Below are positions 26,677-33,421 of a DNA stretch of 64,000 nucleotides, in pieces. The DNA comes from an uncultured Muribaculaceae bacterium (lineage in GTDB: Bacteria; Bacteroidota; Bacteroidia; Bacteroidales; Muribaculaceae), in assembly GCA_910576775.1 (NCBI GenBank), contig CAJTJV010000003.1, positions 62,001 to 126,000 of the forward strand. The letters are read 5' to 3'. A program made the position numbers and the translations under genes. The notes beneath the pieces are model-generated. The model worked only from the letters and a program-made list of their open reading frames with translations, was not told the origin of the DNA and ran no database searches. Position 1 is the first letter of the stretch, and each line of letters starts with the position of its first letter.

Positions 26677-27777
26677 TCAGGCCTTGATGCCGAAATACTC
26701 CATGTAGCGGTTATAGAGATGGCCGGCCTGGAGATATGCCGACTGGGGGCTCATGAAATGGCTGAACTCGAAGGTGATGGCCTTGTCGTAGTTGCAGCGG
26801 CCTGCGGCCTCGAGCTTCATGCGCAGCTTGTCGAACTTGATGGGGAAGAATTTGATGGGCATGTCGCGGTCGAACGACTCGGCATTGGTCCAACACTGCA
26901 TGCCGTACTTGTCGGCCAGACGCTTGTTGACGGAGAAGAAGGCATCCAGCTCGTCATAGTCGATATGTCCGTCCTGGAATGCGCAGGCGTCTACTACATC
27001 GTGTATGCCGTCGAATATCTCGTCCCATTCGCGCTCGTGCTGCTCCACCGACACTGCATCATCCTTCGAGAGCGTGCCACCTGCGGCGGCGACGGCCTTC
27101 TTGCCATCGATCCACGGGGAGATGAATGTCGGCAAGCCGCCGGAGACGTCCTTGCACTGCTTGCCCATGGTATGGAATGCGGAGATGGCGCCTTTGGTGG
27201 CACGGCTGATCTCGCCGCTGATGTACCAGCCGCCGAAGCTCGGATGGCGCTTGCCGTATTTCTCCCACACCTCGTCGATGACGTATCTGTTGTGCTCCAC
27301 CTCGTGTGCCATATCGCCCGTATCCCAGTATTTTCCGGAATCGTAGAGACCGAAATAGAATTTCATGCCGTATTTGTCGGCGAGGGTGAGGAAAAGCTCG
27401 AGAAGGTCGCGCGAGGGCATGTAGCAGCCCTTGGAAAGCAAGTATTCCGAGGGATAGGTGATCTGCTTGCGGTAGCCGGAGCGGATCATGATCACGGTAT
27501 CGATACCCATCGCCTTCATGTGTTGGAAATCGCGGTCCCATTCGACCGGGCCCCAGTTCTGATGCGGAATATCGTGCGAGATCTCGTCGAGGAAGGCTCC
27601 TGTGATTGGCAGGCCTTTCTCTTTTATAAGAAGGTCGGAGCCGTCGCCGGCGGAGAATGCCGGAGCGGCTGTTGTTATCGGTTTGTCGGCAAGGCCGGAT
27701 GCGAGCACCGAGGGCGCTGCTACGGCTGCGGCTGTGCCTCCGAGAAGGACTTTGAGGAAATCACGACGGTCTTTCAT
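26677..27777 (-). CDS. DUF4434-family predicted glycosidase with Tat signal
   Basis: 366 residues beginning MKDRRDFLKVLLGGTAAAVAAP, a twin-arginine signal, so the protein is exported folded. The mature part (ITGAFLDEISHDIPHQNWG, MKAMGIDTVIMIRSGY, KFYFGLYDSG, FGGWYISGEISR) resembles DUF4434, a TIM-barrel family of presumed glycoside hydrolases. The substrate is unknown. A -7 box TATTTTTG (minus strand, 27814-27821) lies about 35 bp upstream of the start. Confidence 0.8.
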   Translation of the reverse strand: MKDRRDFLKVLLGGTAAAVAAPSVLASGLADKPITTAAPAFSAGDGSDLLIKEKGLPITGAFLDEISHDIPHQNWGPVEWDRDFQHMKAMGIDTVIMIRSGYRKQITYPSEYLLSKGCYMPSRDLLELFLTLADKYGMKFYFGLYDSGKYWDTGDMAHEVEHNRYVIDEVWEKYGKRHPSFGGWYISGEISRATKGAISAFHTMGKQCKDVSGGLPTFISPWIDGKKAVAAAGGTLSKDDAVSVEQHEREWDEIFDGIHDVVDACAFQDGHIDYDELDAFFSVNKRLADKYGMQCWTNAESFDRDMPIKFFPIKFDKLRMKLEAAGRCNYDKAITFEFSHFMSPQSAYLQAGHLYNRYMEYFGIKA

Positions 27778-27894
27778 GCGAAAATGATTAATTCTAAAGG
27801 ATTAAAAGCTATGCAAAAATAATAAATTTTTCAATCCCTTCCAAAAATATCCTCAACCCGGCGGCCGTGCCGCGGCTACGGAATAAAAATAAAA

Positions 27895-27926
27895 TTTGTG
27901 ACGATGGGAGATAATTGTTAATTTTG
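27895..27926 (+). promoter_or_regulatory. hisS promoter giving a leaderless or nearly leaderless mRNA
   Basis: TTTG (27895-27898), a 20-nt spacer and TAATTTTG (27919-27926) match the Bacteroidetes consensus. The hisS ATG is only 4 nt beyond the -7 box, so transcription would begin at or next to the start codon. Confidence 0.7.
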
Positions 27927-27930
27927 CGGC

Positions 27931-29292
27931 ATGGCAACAAAACCCAACACTCCCAAAGGAACACGCGATTTCGGCCCTGTCGAAATGTCGCGCCGCAACT
28001 ATATCTTCGACACCATCCGCGAAGTATTCGCCCTCTACGGCTACCGTCAGATAGAGACCCCCGCAATGGAAAACCTATCCACGCTGATGGGTAAATATGG
28101 CGAGGAAGGCGACAAACTCCTTTTCAAGATTCTCAACTCCGGCGATTTCATGAAGGGAATCGACAGCGGCCTGCTCGAAGGCGAGCCGGGGCGTCTGGCG
28201 GCACGCCTGTGCGACCGTGGCCTGCGCTACGACCTTACGGTGCCTTTCGCGCGCTACGTCGTGCAGCACCGCGAAGAGTTGCAGCTCCCCTTCAAGCGTT
28301 TCCAGATCCAGCCCGTGTGGCGCGCCGACCGTCCGCAGAAAGGACGCTACCGCGAGTTCTACCAGTGCGATGCCGACGTTGTAGGCTCCGACTCGCTGCT
28401 TAACGAGGTGGAGCTGCTCCAGCTTATCGACGAGGTATTCCGCCGTCTGAGAATCCGTGTTGCCATAAAGCTCAACAACCGCAAGGTCCTTGCGGGCATC
28501 GCAGAGCTCATCGGCGAGCCAGACAAGCTCATCGACATCACAGTGGCAATCGACAAGATCGACAAGATAGGGATCGAGAAAGTCGAGGAAGAGCTTGCCG
28601 CCCGCGGCCTCGGGGCCGAAGCCATCTCCGCCCTGCGCCCCATGCTGAAAATCGACGGCACCATAAACGAACGGCTGCGGAAGCTCGGAGAAATGCTTGC
28701 CGGCAGCGCCACGGGAAACCTCGGCGTCAAAGAACTGCAATTCGTCGTCGACAGCACCCTCGCGCTCGGCCTCGACGCCACACTCGACCTCGACGTGTCG
28801 CTCGCCCGCGGCCTGAACTACTACACCGGCACCATCATCGAGGTAAAAGCCCTCGACACCGAGATGGGAAGCATAACCGGCGGTGGCCGCTACGACAACC
28901 TCACGGGTATCTTCGGCCTGCCCGGCATCTCCGGCGTCGGCATCAGCTTCGGCGCCGACCGAATCTACGACGTCCTCGGCGCCCTCGACCTCTACCCTGC
29001 CGGCCTGGGCAGCTGCACACGTGTGCTCTTCGCCAATTTCGGAGCGGAGAGCGCCGCAGTGTCGGCACGCCTTGTCAAGGCTCTGCGTGCCGCAGGCGTC
29101 TCCGCCGAAGTCTACCCCGACGAGGTTAAGATGAAAAAGCAGATCGGATATGCCAACAACGCCGCAGTGCCCTTCTTCGCCATGATAGGAGAGGACGAGC
29201 TTGCAGCTCAGAAAGTTACAGTCAAAAATATGGCCACAGGCGAGCAGACGCAGATTCCTTTTGACGGAATTGTGGATTTTTTTGCAAAATAA
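27931..29292 (+). CDS. hisS: histidyl-tRNA synthetase
   Basis: 453 residues, a normal length. Class II motifs are present: KGTRDFGPVEM at the N-terminus, motif 2 KRFQIQPVWRADRPQKGRYREFYQCDAD, the histidine loops ARGLNYYTGTIIEV and GGGRYDNL, and motif 3 GVGISFGADRIYD. The last ~90 residues are the anticodon-binding domain. It charges tRNA-His in the cytoplasm. A strong independent promoter for the following RNA begins 12 bp after the stop. Confidence 0.97.
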   Translation: MATKPNTPKGTRDFGPVEMSRRNYIFDTIREVFALYGYRQIETPAMENLSTLMGKYGEEGDKLLFKILNSGDFMKGIDSGLLEGEPGRLAARLCDRGLRYDLTVPFARYVVQHREELQLPFKRFQIQPVWRADRPQKGRYREFYQCDADVVGSDSLLNEVELLQLIDEVFRRLRIRVAIKLNNRKVLAGIAELIGEPDKLIDITVAIDKIDKIGIEKVEEELAARGLGAEAISALRPMLKIDGTINERLRKLGEMLAGSATGNLGVKELQFVVDSTLALGLDATLDLDVSLARGLNYYTGTIIEVKALDTEMGSITGGGRYDNLTGIFGLPGISGVGISFGADRIYDVLGALDLYPAGLGSCTRVLFANFGAESAAVSARLVKALRAAGVSAEVYPDEVKMKKQIGYANNAAVPFFAMIGEDELAAQKVTVKNMATGEQTQIPFDGIVDFFAK

Positions 29293-29303
29293 TACGCCGA
29301 AAA

Positions 29304-29335
29304 TTTGCAGGTCTGAAACCAAAGCCCTATTTTTG
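29304..29335 (+). promoter_or_regulatory. promoter of the post-hisS RNA
   Basis: TTTG at 29304-29307 and TATTTTTG at 29328-29335 are separated by exactly 20 nt, a full match to the Bacteroidetes -33/-7 consensus. Transcription should start near 29342, inside the gap between hisS and the next gene. Confidence 0.75.
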
Positions 29336-29341
29336 TGTTAT

Positions 29342-29610
29342 AAAATCAAAGGCAGGAGAGCCTGAGAGTGAAAACCGAAAAATCCCACATCAAAGTGGAT
29401 TGGGAAACTCTTCAAATAAATATGAAATACCGAGAACAAGCTTAGCCGACCAATGGCGGGCCTCAGCGCACTGCTTCGGCAGGGCGAGCCTCAGAGCCGG
29501 AGGATTACAAAGGGCGGCGAGCACTCAAACCTTGTCTTTTCGGAGTTTCATCGCATCCTTTGGTGTGGTTTTCATAAAGAGCGTCGGAGCATATCCGGCG
29601 CTCTTCTTTT
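29342..29610 (+). ncRNA. structured small RNA of about 270 nt, unidentified
   Basis: The segment between a consensus promoter and an intrinsic terminator does not encode a recognisable protein but folds well by hand. The 5' end AUCAAAGG (29345-29352) pairs with CCUUUGGU (29557-29564). Inside, GUGAAA-A-CCGAAAA (29368-29381) pairs with UUUUCGG-AG-UUUCAU (29537-29551). Further elements are a hairpin at 29381-29401, ACAAG/CUUGU pairing and a CUGC-UUCG-GCAG tetraloop hairpin at 29471-29482. Closed 5' and 3' ends plus its own promoter and terminator indicate an independent RNA rather than a riboswitch. It lacks the RNase P GAGGAAAGUCC core and tmRNA features. A Bacteroidales 6S-like or Bacteroidales-1 type RNA is possible but not shown. 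Confidence 0.65.
29577..29610 (+). terminator. intrinsic terminator of the post-hisS RNA
   Basis: A 12-bp stem (AAGAGCGTCGGA / TCCGGCGCTCTT, one G-U pair) with loop GCATA is followed by CTTTT. Confidence 0.85.
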
Positions 29611-29668
29611 GCACCCGTACATTGAACCTTTCGCATCCACGTGTGTTTTTATCATAAAACATCACATT

Positions 29669-30865
29669 ATGAAACCACGCTATATATCCATGATTGCATC
29701 CGGCATCTGCGCAATAGCCGCAGGTGCCGCCGACACCCATACCCTCGCGGACATCGGCCACAGACTCGCGGCAACCGCATGCTACAGCGACACGGCATCG
29801 TACGAGGTGCTCCTGCCTAACCTCGCCGAGCCGGTGAGCTACTCCCTGCTTCTGGAAAGCACCCCCGCCGACGGCGACACCCTGGCGTCATGCCGCTATT
29901 TCATCGACTGGCGGCTTCCCGCTCCCGGCGGAGCGTCGGAAGGCTTTCTGACATATTTCGACGGCACACACTACCGTCAGCGCGACCGTCGCCTTCAGGA
30001 ATACCATTTCAGCCGTACCCCGGAGGTGTTCGCCCCAGGCGGCGACGCCTCACGGGGCGTACAGCAACAGGCACAGTTCGCCGACCTGCTGCCCCAGGCG
30101 ATAGGCCGGCGCTTCCTGTCAATGGCATCCGACAGCTCATACCTATATAAGGTGAGCGCCGACACCCTCGTCGGCGGCGAGCGCTCTACCGTCGTCGAAG
30201 GCATCCGCCGGATATCAGGCTTCGACTGCGCCGAATATGTCTACATCCTCGACAACGCCACCCTGCTGCCACGCAGGATAGAGCTTGAGAACAACCCCGG
30301 GCAGCTCGGCGAGCAGGCGATAACCATCGTCTACGGTACCCCGGAAGACAAGCCCTTTGTCATCGACGAGAGCTACGTCACATCCCGCAAGCCAGCCGAG
30401 TTCGAAAACTACCGCGAGAGCACCTTCACCATCGAGTCGCTGCCTGGACGCCCCATGCCCCGCATAGTGTCGAAGACCGTCTCCGGCGACCGCTACCTCC
30501 ACGAACGCGGCCAATCGCTGGCGGCGCCGACGGTATTCGTGTTCATCGACGCCACCGTCGGGAGCAGTCCCGCGATAATAGAAGCCGTCCGTTCGGCTGT
30601 CGACGCCGTGCCCGCACGCACCGATGTGGTATGGGCGTTCCTCAACCACCGCAACGAGGAAATAGAGAGCGTCATCACACAGCGGACAGGCGAAGAGCTG
30701 CTTGTCGGAGCACGCGGAGCCGCCCGTGAATGCGGCGTGGGAAACGTGACGCCAGTCCTCGTATTCGCCTCTGCCGACGGAACAGTGAGCGATTTCATCG
30801 TAGGCAACAACCGGAACGTCGCCTCACTTGTTATAGAGAAGGCAACCATTGCCGCAATGAAATAA
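29669..30865 (+). CDS. secreted protein with thioredoxin-like C-terminal domain lacking CxxC
   Basis: 398 residues from MKPRYISMIASG with a signal peptide ending near AAGAADT. Residues ~20-270 resemble the beta-rich N-terminal domains of Bacteroidetes TlpA-type proteins. Residues ~290-395 look like a thioredoxin fold (PTVFVFIDATVGSSPAIIEA, VVWAFLNHRNEEIES, VTPVLVFASADG), but the redox pair is absent: the active-site position reads VGSSPA. A non-catalytic, binding or scaffolding role is likely. It lies 14 bp before tpx on the same strand, a link to peroxide or thiol stress. Function unknown. Confidence 0.7.
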   Translation: MKPRYISMIASGICAIAAGAADTHTLADIGHRLAATACYSDTASYEVLLPNLAEPVSYSLLLESTPADGDTLASCRYFIDWRLPAPGGASEGFLTYFDGTHYRQRDRRLQEYHFSRTPEVFAPGGDASRGVQQQAQFADLLPQAIGRRFLSMASDSSYLYKVSADTLVGGERSTVVEGIRRISGFDCAEYVYILDNATLLPRRIELENNPGQLGEQAITIVYGTPEDKPFVIDESYVTSRKPAEFENYRESTFTIESLPGRPMPRIVSKTVSGDRYLHERGQSLAAPTVFVFIDATVGSSPAIIEAVRSAVDAVPARTDVVWAFLNHRNEEIESVITQRTGEELLVGARGAARECGVGNVTPVLVFASADGTVSDFIVGNNRNVASLVIEKATIAAMK

Positions 30866-30879
30866 AAACCCGATACAAT

Positions 30880-31380
30880 ATGGAAACAATATTCTTCAAA
30901 GGCACACCCTGCCACACCTACGGCGACATACCCGCCACAGGCACACAAGCCCCCGGATTCCGCCTCACAGGAAAAGACCTCGATACCGTAAGCCTGTCCG
31001 ACTACAAAGGCAAGCGCGTCATCCTCAACATCTTCCCGAGCCTCGACACCGGAGTGTGCGCCATGAGCGTGCGCCGCTTCAACAAGGAAGCCGCCTCCCT
31101 CGACAATACCGCCGTCGTATGCATATCGATGGACCTGCCCTTCGCCATGGGACGCTTCTGCGCCGCCGAGGGCATCGACAACCTCACCGTGGCATCGGCA
31201 TTCCGCTCGCCCGAATTCGTCAAGGAATACGGCCTCCAGATGGTCGACGGCCCTCTTGCCGGCCTTCTCGCCCGTGCCGTCATCGTCGTCGACACCGACG
31301 GCAAAGTCATCTTCTCCGACCTGGTGGAAGAGATAACCCGTGAACCCGACTACGAAGGCGCAATATCCGTTCTGAAATAA
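30880..31380 (+). CDS. tpx: thiol peroxidase (atypical 2-Cys peroxiredoxin)
   Basis: 166 residues from METIFFKG. The peroxidatic cysteine is Cys60 in FPSLDTGVCAMSVRRF and the resolving cysteine Cys94 in MGRFCAAEG, the spacing expected for Tpx. It reduces hydroperoxides using thioredoxin in the cytoplasm or periplasm; no signal peptide is seen. Its 3' end lies 13 bp before a perfect 46-bp palindrome, which may double as its terminator. Confidence 0.95.
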   Translation: METIFFKGTPCHTYGDIPATGTQAPGFRLTGKDLDTVSLSDYKGKRVILNIFPSLDTGVCAMSVRRFNKEAASLDNTAVVCISMDLPFAMGRFCAAEGIDNLTVASAFRSPEFVKEYGLQMVDGPLAGLLARAVIVVDTDGKVIFSDLVEEITREPDYEGAISVLK

Positions 31381-31393
31381 CCCCGTAATCATG

Positions 31394-31448
31394 TGCTTTC
31401 CGATGTGATAACCAAATTTGGTTATCACATCGGAAAGCATTATCTTTG
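31394..31448 (+). promoter_or_regulatory. perfect 46-bp palindrome overlapping the promoter of the toxin-antitoxin pair
   Basis: Bases 31394-31416 and 31417-31439 are exact reverse complements with no spacer. The TTTG -33 box (31417-31420) sits at the centre of symmetry, and TATCTTTG (31441-31448) follows after 20 nt. The geometry fits an operator that blocks the promoter when bound by the downstream HTH protein. Read as RNA the palindrome would also form a 23-bp hairpin ending tpx transcripts. Confidence 0.8.
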
Positions 31449-31460
31449 TAAAAAATTTGA

Positions 31461-31994
31461 ATGCCTATGTACGAGCTCTATCTTGAATATCATCATATTC
31501 CGGCAGGTGCAATCCTACAAAGGATATTGCATAAAGAGAATATGAACCAGAAACAGCTTGCCGCAATATCGGGACTGCGGCCACAGCGTATCAACGATTT
31601 CATTCTTGGCAAACGCCGTATAAACGCCGAATTTTCCTTTCAACTCGAGACAGCACTCAGAATCGACCTTCCCGGATATTTCTATATATTACAGGCAAAT
31701 CATGATATTTTCACAACCTACGAAAAACACACTTACAGAAGCGCTCCCGATATATCAAAAATAAGAAAAACAATTTTCTGGGATACCGATTTCAAAAAAA
31801 TCGACTGGGAGAAGAACTACAGGAGCATAATCCGGCGCATATTTGAATACGGAGACAAAACCGCAATCACAGAAATAAAGGAATTCTACGGTATTGACAG
31901 AATTGTCTCGGTATTGAATACAATCAAGGACGGACGCCTTGCCGACCGCCGGAACACAAACCTTGGACATCTTCTAAATGAAACTGCACCTTGA
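31461..31994 (+). CDS. XRE-type antitoxin with DUF6922-like C-terminal domain
   Basis: 177 residues. Residues ~20-70 form a helix-turn-helix (ILHKENMNQKQLAAISGLRPQRINDFILGKRRI). Residues ~100-160 (RKTIFWDTDFKKIDWEKNYRSIIRRIFEYGDK) match the DUF6922 pattern found in antitoxins of nucleotidyltransferase toxins. The ATG at 31461 is about 7 nt from the predicted transcription start, so the message is nearly leaderless; a second ATG lies at 31467. The gene overlaps the toxin gene by 17 bp. Autoregulation through the palindrome is inferred. Confidence 0.85.
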   Translation: MPMYELYLEYHHIPAGAILQRILHKENMNQKQLAAISGLRPQRINDFILGKRRINAEFSFQLETALRIDLPGYFYILQANHDIFTTYEKHTYRSAPDISKIRKTIFWDTDFKKIDWEKNYRSIIRRIFEYGDKTAITEIKEFYGIDRIVSVLNTIKDGRLADRRNTNLGHLLNETAP

Positions 31995-32628
31995 CACCAT
32001 AGACCCCAAATTATGGGATTATCTCAACAGGCTTATGAAAGACGCATCCTTCGACGAGTTTTATCTCGTAGGAGGAACGGCACTGGCATTGAACCTGGGA
32101 CACCGGAAATCAGTCGACATTGATTTGTTTACCGATATTCCTTATGGCAGCATCGACCTGAAGCGGATTAAAGCTTCACTAATAACATTATTTCCGGTCA
32201 TCGAAAATATCGAGTGTCTTGATTCAAGGGAAATGGTATATTCGTTATTTGTCGGCGACAGCAAGGAAGAAATGGTGAAACTTGACATCTGTTACGATGA
32301 AACACACATTTTCCCGACGGAAAGGAAAGGATATATAAGACTCGTATCCGAAAAAGAGATAGCAGCGATGAAACTCAACGCCATCGTTCACGGAAAACGG
32401 AGAAAAGATTTCTGGGATCTTCACGAGCTACTTGAAAAATACCCGTTAAAAGATATGATAGACTGGGCTTTGGAAAGATATCCATATACCCTCGACAGGA
32501 AAGAGATTATAGAGGCTATAAAGAACGTTGCCTCCATAGAGGACAAAACGGAAATACTATGTCTCAAAGGAAAATATTGGGAGTTTATCGTCGAAGATAT
32601 AACCGATGCCGTAAATAGCCTTGGATAG
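31978..32628 (+). CDS. AbiEii/DUF1814-type nucleotidyltransferase toxin
   Basis: 216 residues with the nucleotidyltransferase signature: YLVGGTALAL with Gly32-Gly33-Thr34, then VDIDLFTD with Asp47 and Asp49 as metal ligands, and MKLDICYDE-like and AAMKLNAIVHGKRRKDFWDLHELL segments of the AbiEii family. Relatives in abortive-infection and type IV toxin-antitoxin systems inactivate tRNAs or other targets by adding nucleotides. The overlap with the HTH gene makes this a two-gene module. Both genes are AT-richer than their neighbours, which fits transfer. Confidence 0.9.
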   Translation: MKLHLDTIDPKLWDYLNRLMKDASFDEFYLVGGTALALNLGHRKSVDIDLFTDIPYGSIDLKRIKASLITLFPVIENIECLDSREMVYSLFVGDSKEEMVKLDICYDETHIFPTERKGYIRLVSEKEIAAMKLNAIVHGKRRKDFWDLHELLEKYPLKDMIDWALERYPYTLDRKEIIEAIKNVASIEDKTEILCLKGKYWEFIVEDITDAVNSLG

Positions 32629-32734
32629 TCGCTTCTGTTAAATTAATGAAAATCGGAAAGAGGGACTAAACTATCGGGAGCGCAGGGCGTCTGATGTATT
32701 GTAACTTGAATATTAACCTGTAAACATACAATAG

Positions 32735-33190
32735 ATGAACAAAAAGATTTTTGCCGCCGTAGCGGTGGCTCTATGCAGCGCTTTCGCAGCTCCCGCATTC
32801 GCACAGAACGCATGTCCACAAAACGGCTGCAAGCCCGCTGACTGCGCTCCCGCAAAATGTTCGAAGGCCGACTGCGGCAAGCCCTGCGCCGATGCAAAAT
32901 GCCCTTTCGATAATCTCAACCTCTCCGCCGACCAGAAGACAAAGCTCCAGGCTCTCAACAGCGAACGCCGCCGGAACGCCGCCGAAGCACGCAAGCAAGC
33001 CGCCAGCGCCAAAAAGCAGTGCGGGAAAGACTGCCGAGCCGATTATCTGGCAAAGGTAAAGGAAATCCTCACTCCCGAACAGTACGTCAAATTCCTCGAA
33101 AACAACTATACCGACGGAGCCGCCCGTCCACGCCACAACATGAAGGACAAGAAAGACAACCGTCAGAACGCCAACTGCCCCCGCCGCTAA
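32735..33190 (+). CDS. periplasmic LTxxQ-like protein with cysteine-rich N-terminus
   Basis: 151 residues with a signal peptide cleaved near AFAQNA. The mature N-terminus packs seven cysteines into about 30 residues with spacing of 3-4 (CPQNGCKPADCAPAKC and following), and three more occur later. The rest is helical with LSADQKTKLQAL and LTPEQYVKFLEN, the two LTxxQ-type motifs of Spy/CpxP/ZraP periplasmic proteins. A metal- or stress-responsive chaperone-like role is inferred. The cysteine-rich segment is unusual for the group and suggests metal binding or disulfide cross-linking. Confidence 0.75.
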   Translation: MNKKIFAAVAVALCSAFAAPAFAQNACPQNGCKPADCAPAKCSKADCGKPCADAKCPFDNLNLSADQKTKLQALNSERRRNAAEARKQAASAKKQCGKDCRADYLAKVKEILTPEQYVKFLENNYTDGAARPRHNMKDKKDNRQNANCPRR

Positions 33191-33206
33191 CTCCCGGTGC
33201 ACACAT

Positions 33207-33337
33207 GTCTCGGAGAGACGTCTTATGCGAAACGCACATGCAGATATAAGACGTCTCTCCGAGACTCGTTTTTATTTTCTCTTGTATGTCCCCGGCATGA
33301 ATGCCGGGGCTCTCGGATAAAACGTCCCTCAGGGACT
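33207..33337. repeat. compound palindromic repeat, copy 1
   Basis: Unit A (33207-33265) has two perfect 20-bp arms (GTCTCGGAGAGACG... and its reverse complement) around a 19-nt loop (33227-33245). After a T-rich spacer comes unit B: the hairpin CCCCGGCAT-GA-ATGCCGGGG (33290-33309) and a degenerate half of the A arm (to 33337). Unit A followed by TCGTTTTT could also terminate the upstream gene. A second copy lies at 35356-35485, beyond the phosphoglycerol transferase gene. Confidence 0.9.
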
Positions 33338-33421
33338 GCCTACAGCATCGGGACTCCCCGCCGCTCAGCACGCATCTCCCATACGGGACTATCGAACGGC
33401 CGCGGAACTATCGGACGGGTA

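Noticed and set aside
29342..29610. RNase P RNA, tmRNA or a riboswitch for the 29669 gene.
   Set aside because: The RNase P core GAGGAAAGUCC and tmRNA features are absent, and a strong terminator plus closed 5'/3' ends argue for a free RNA. A 6S-like identity is left open.
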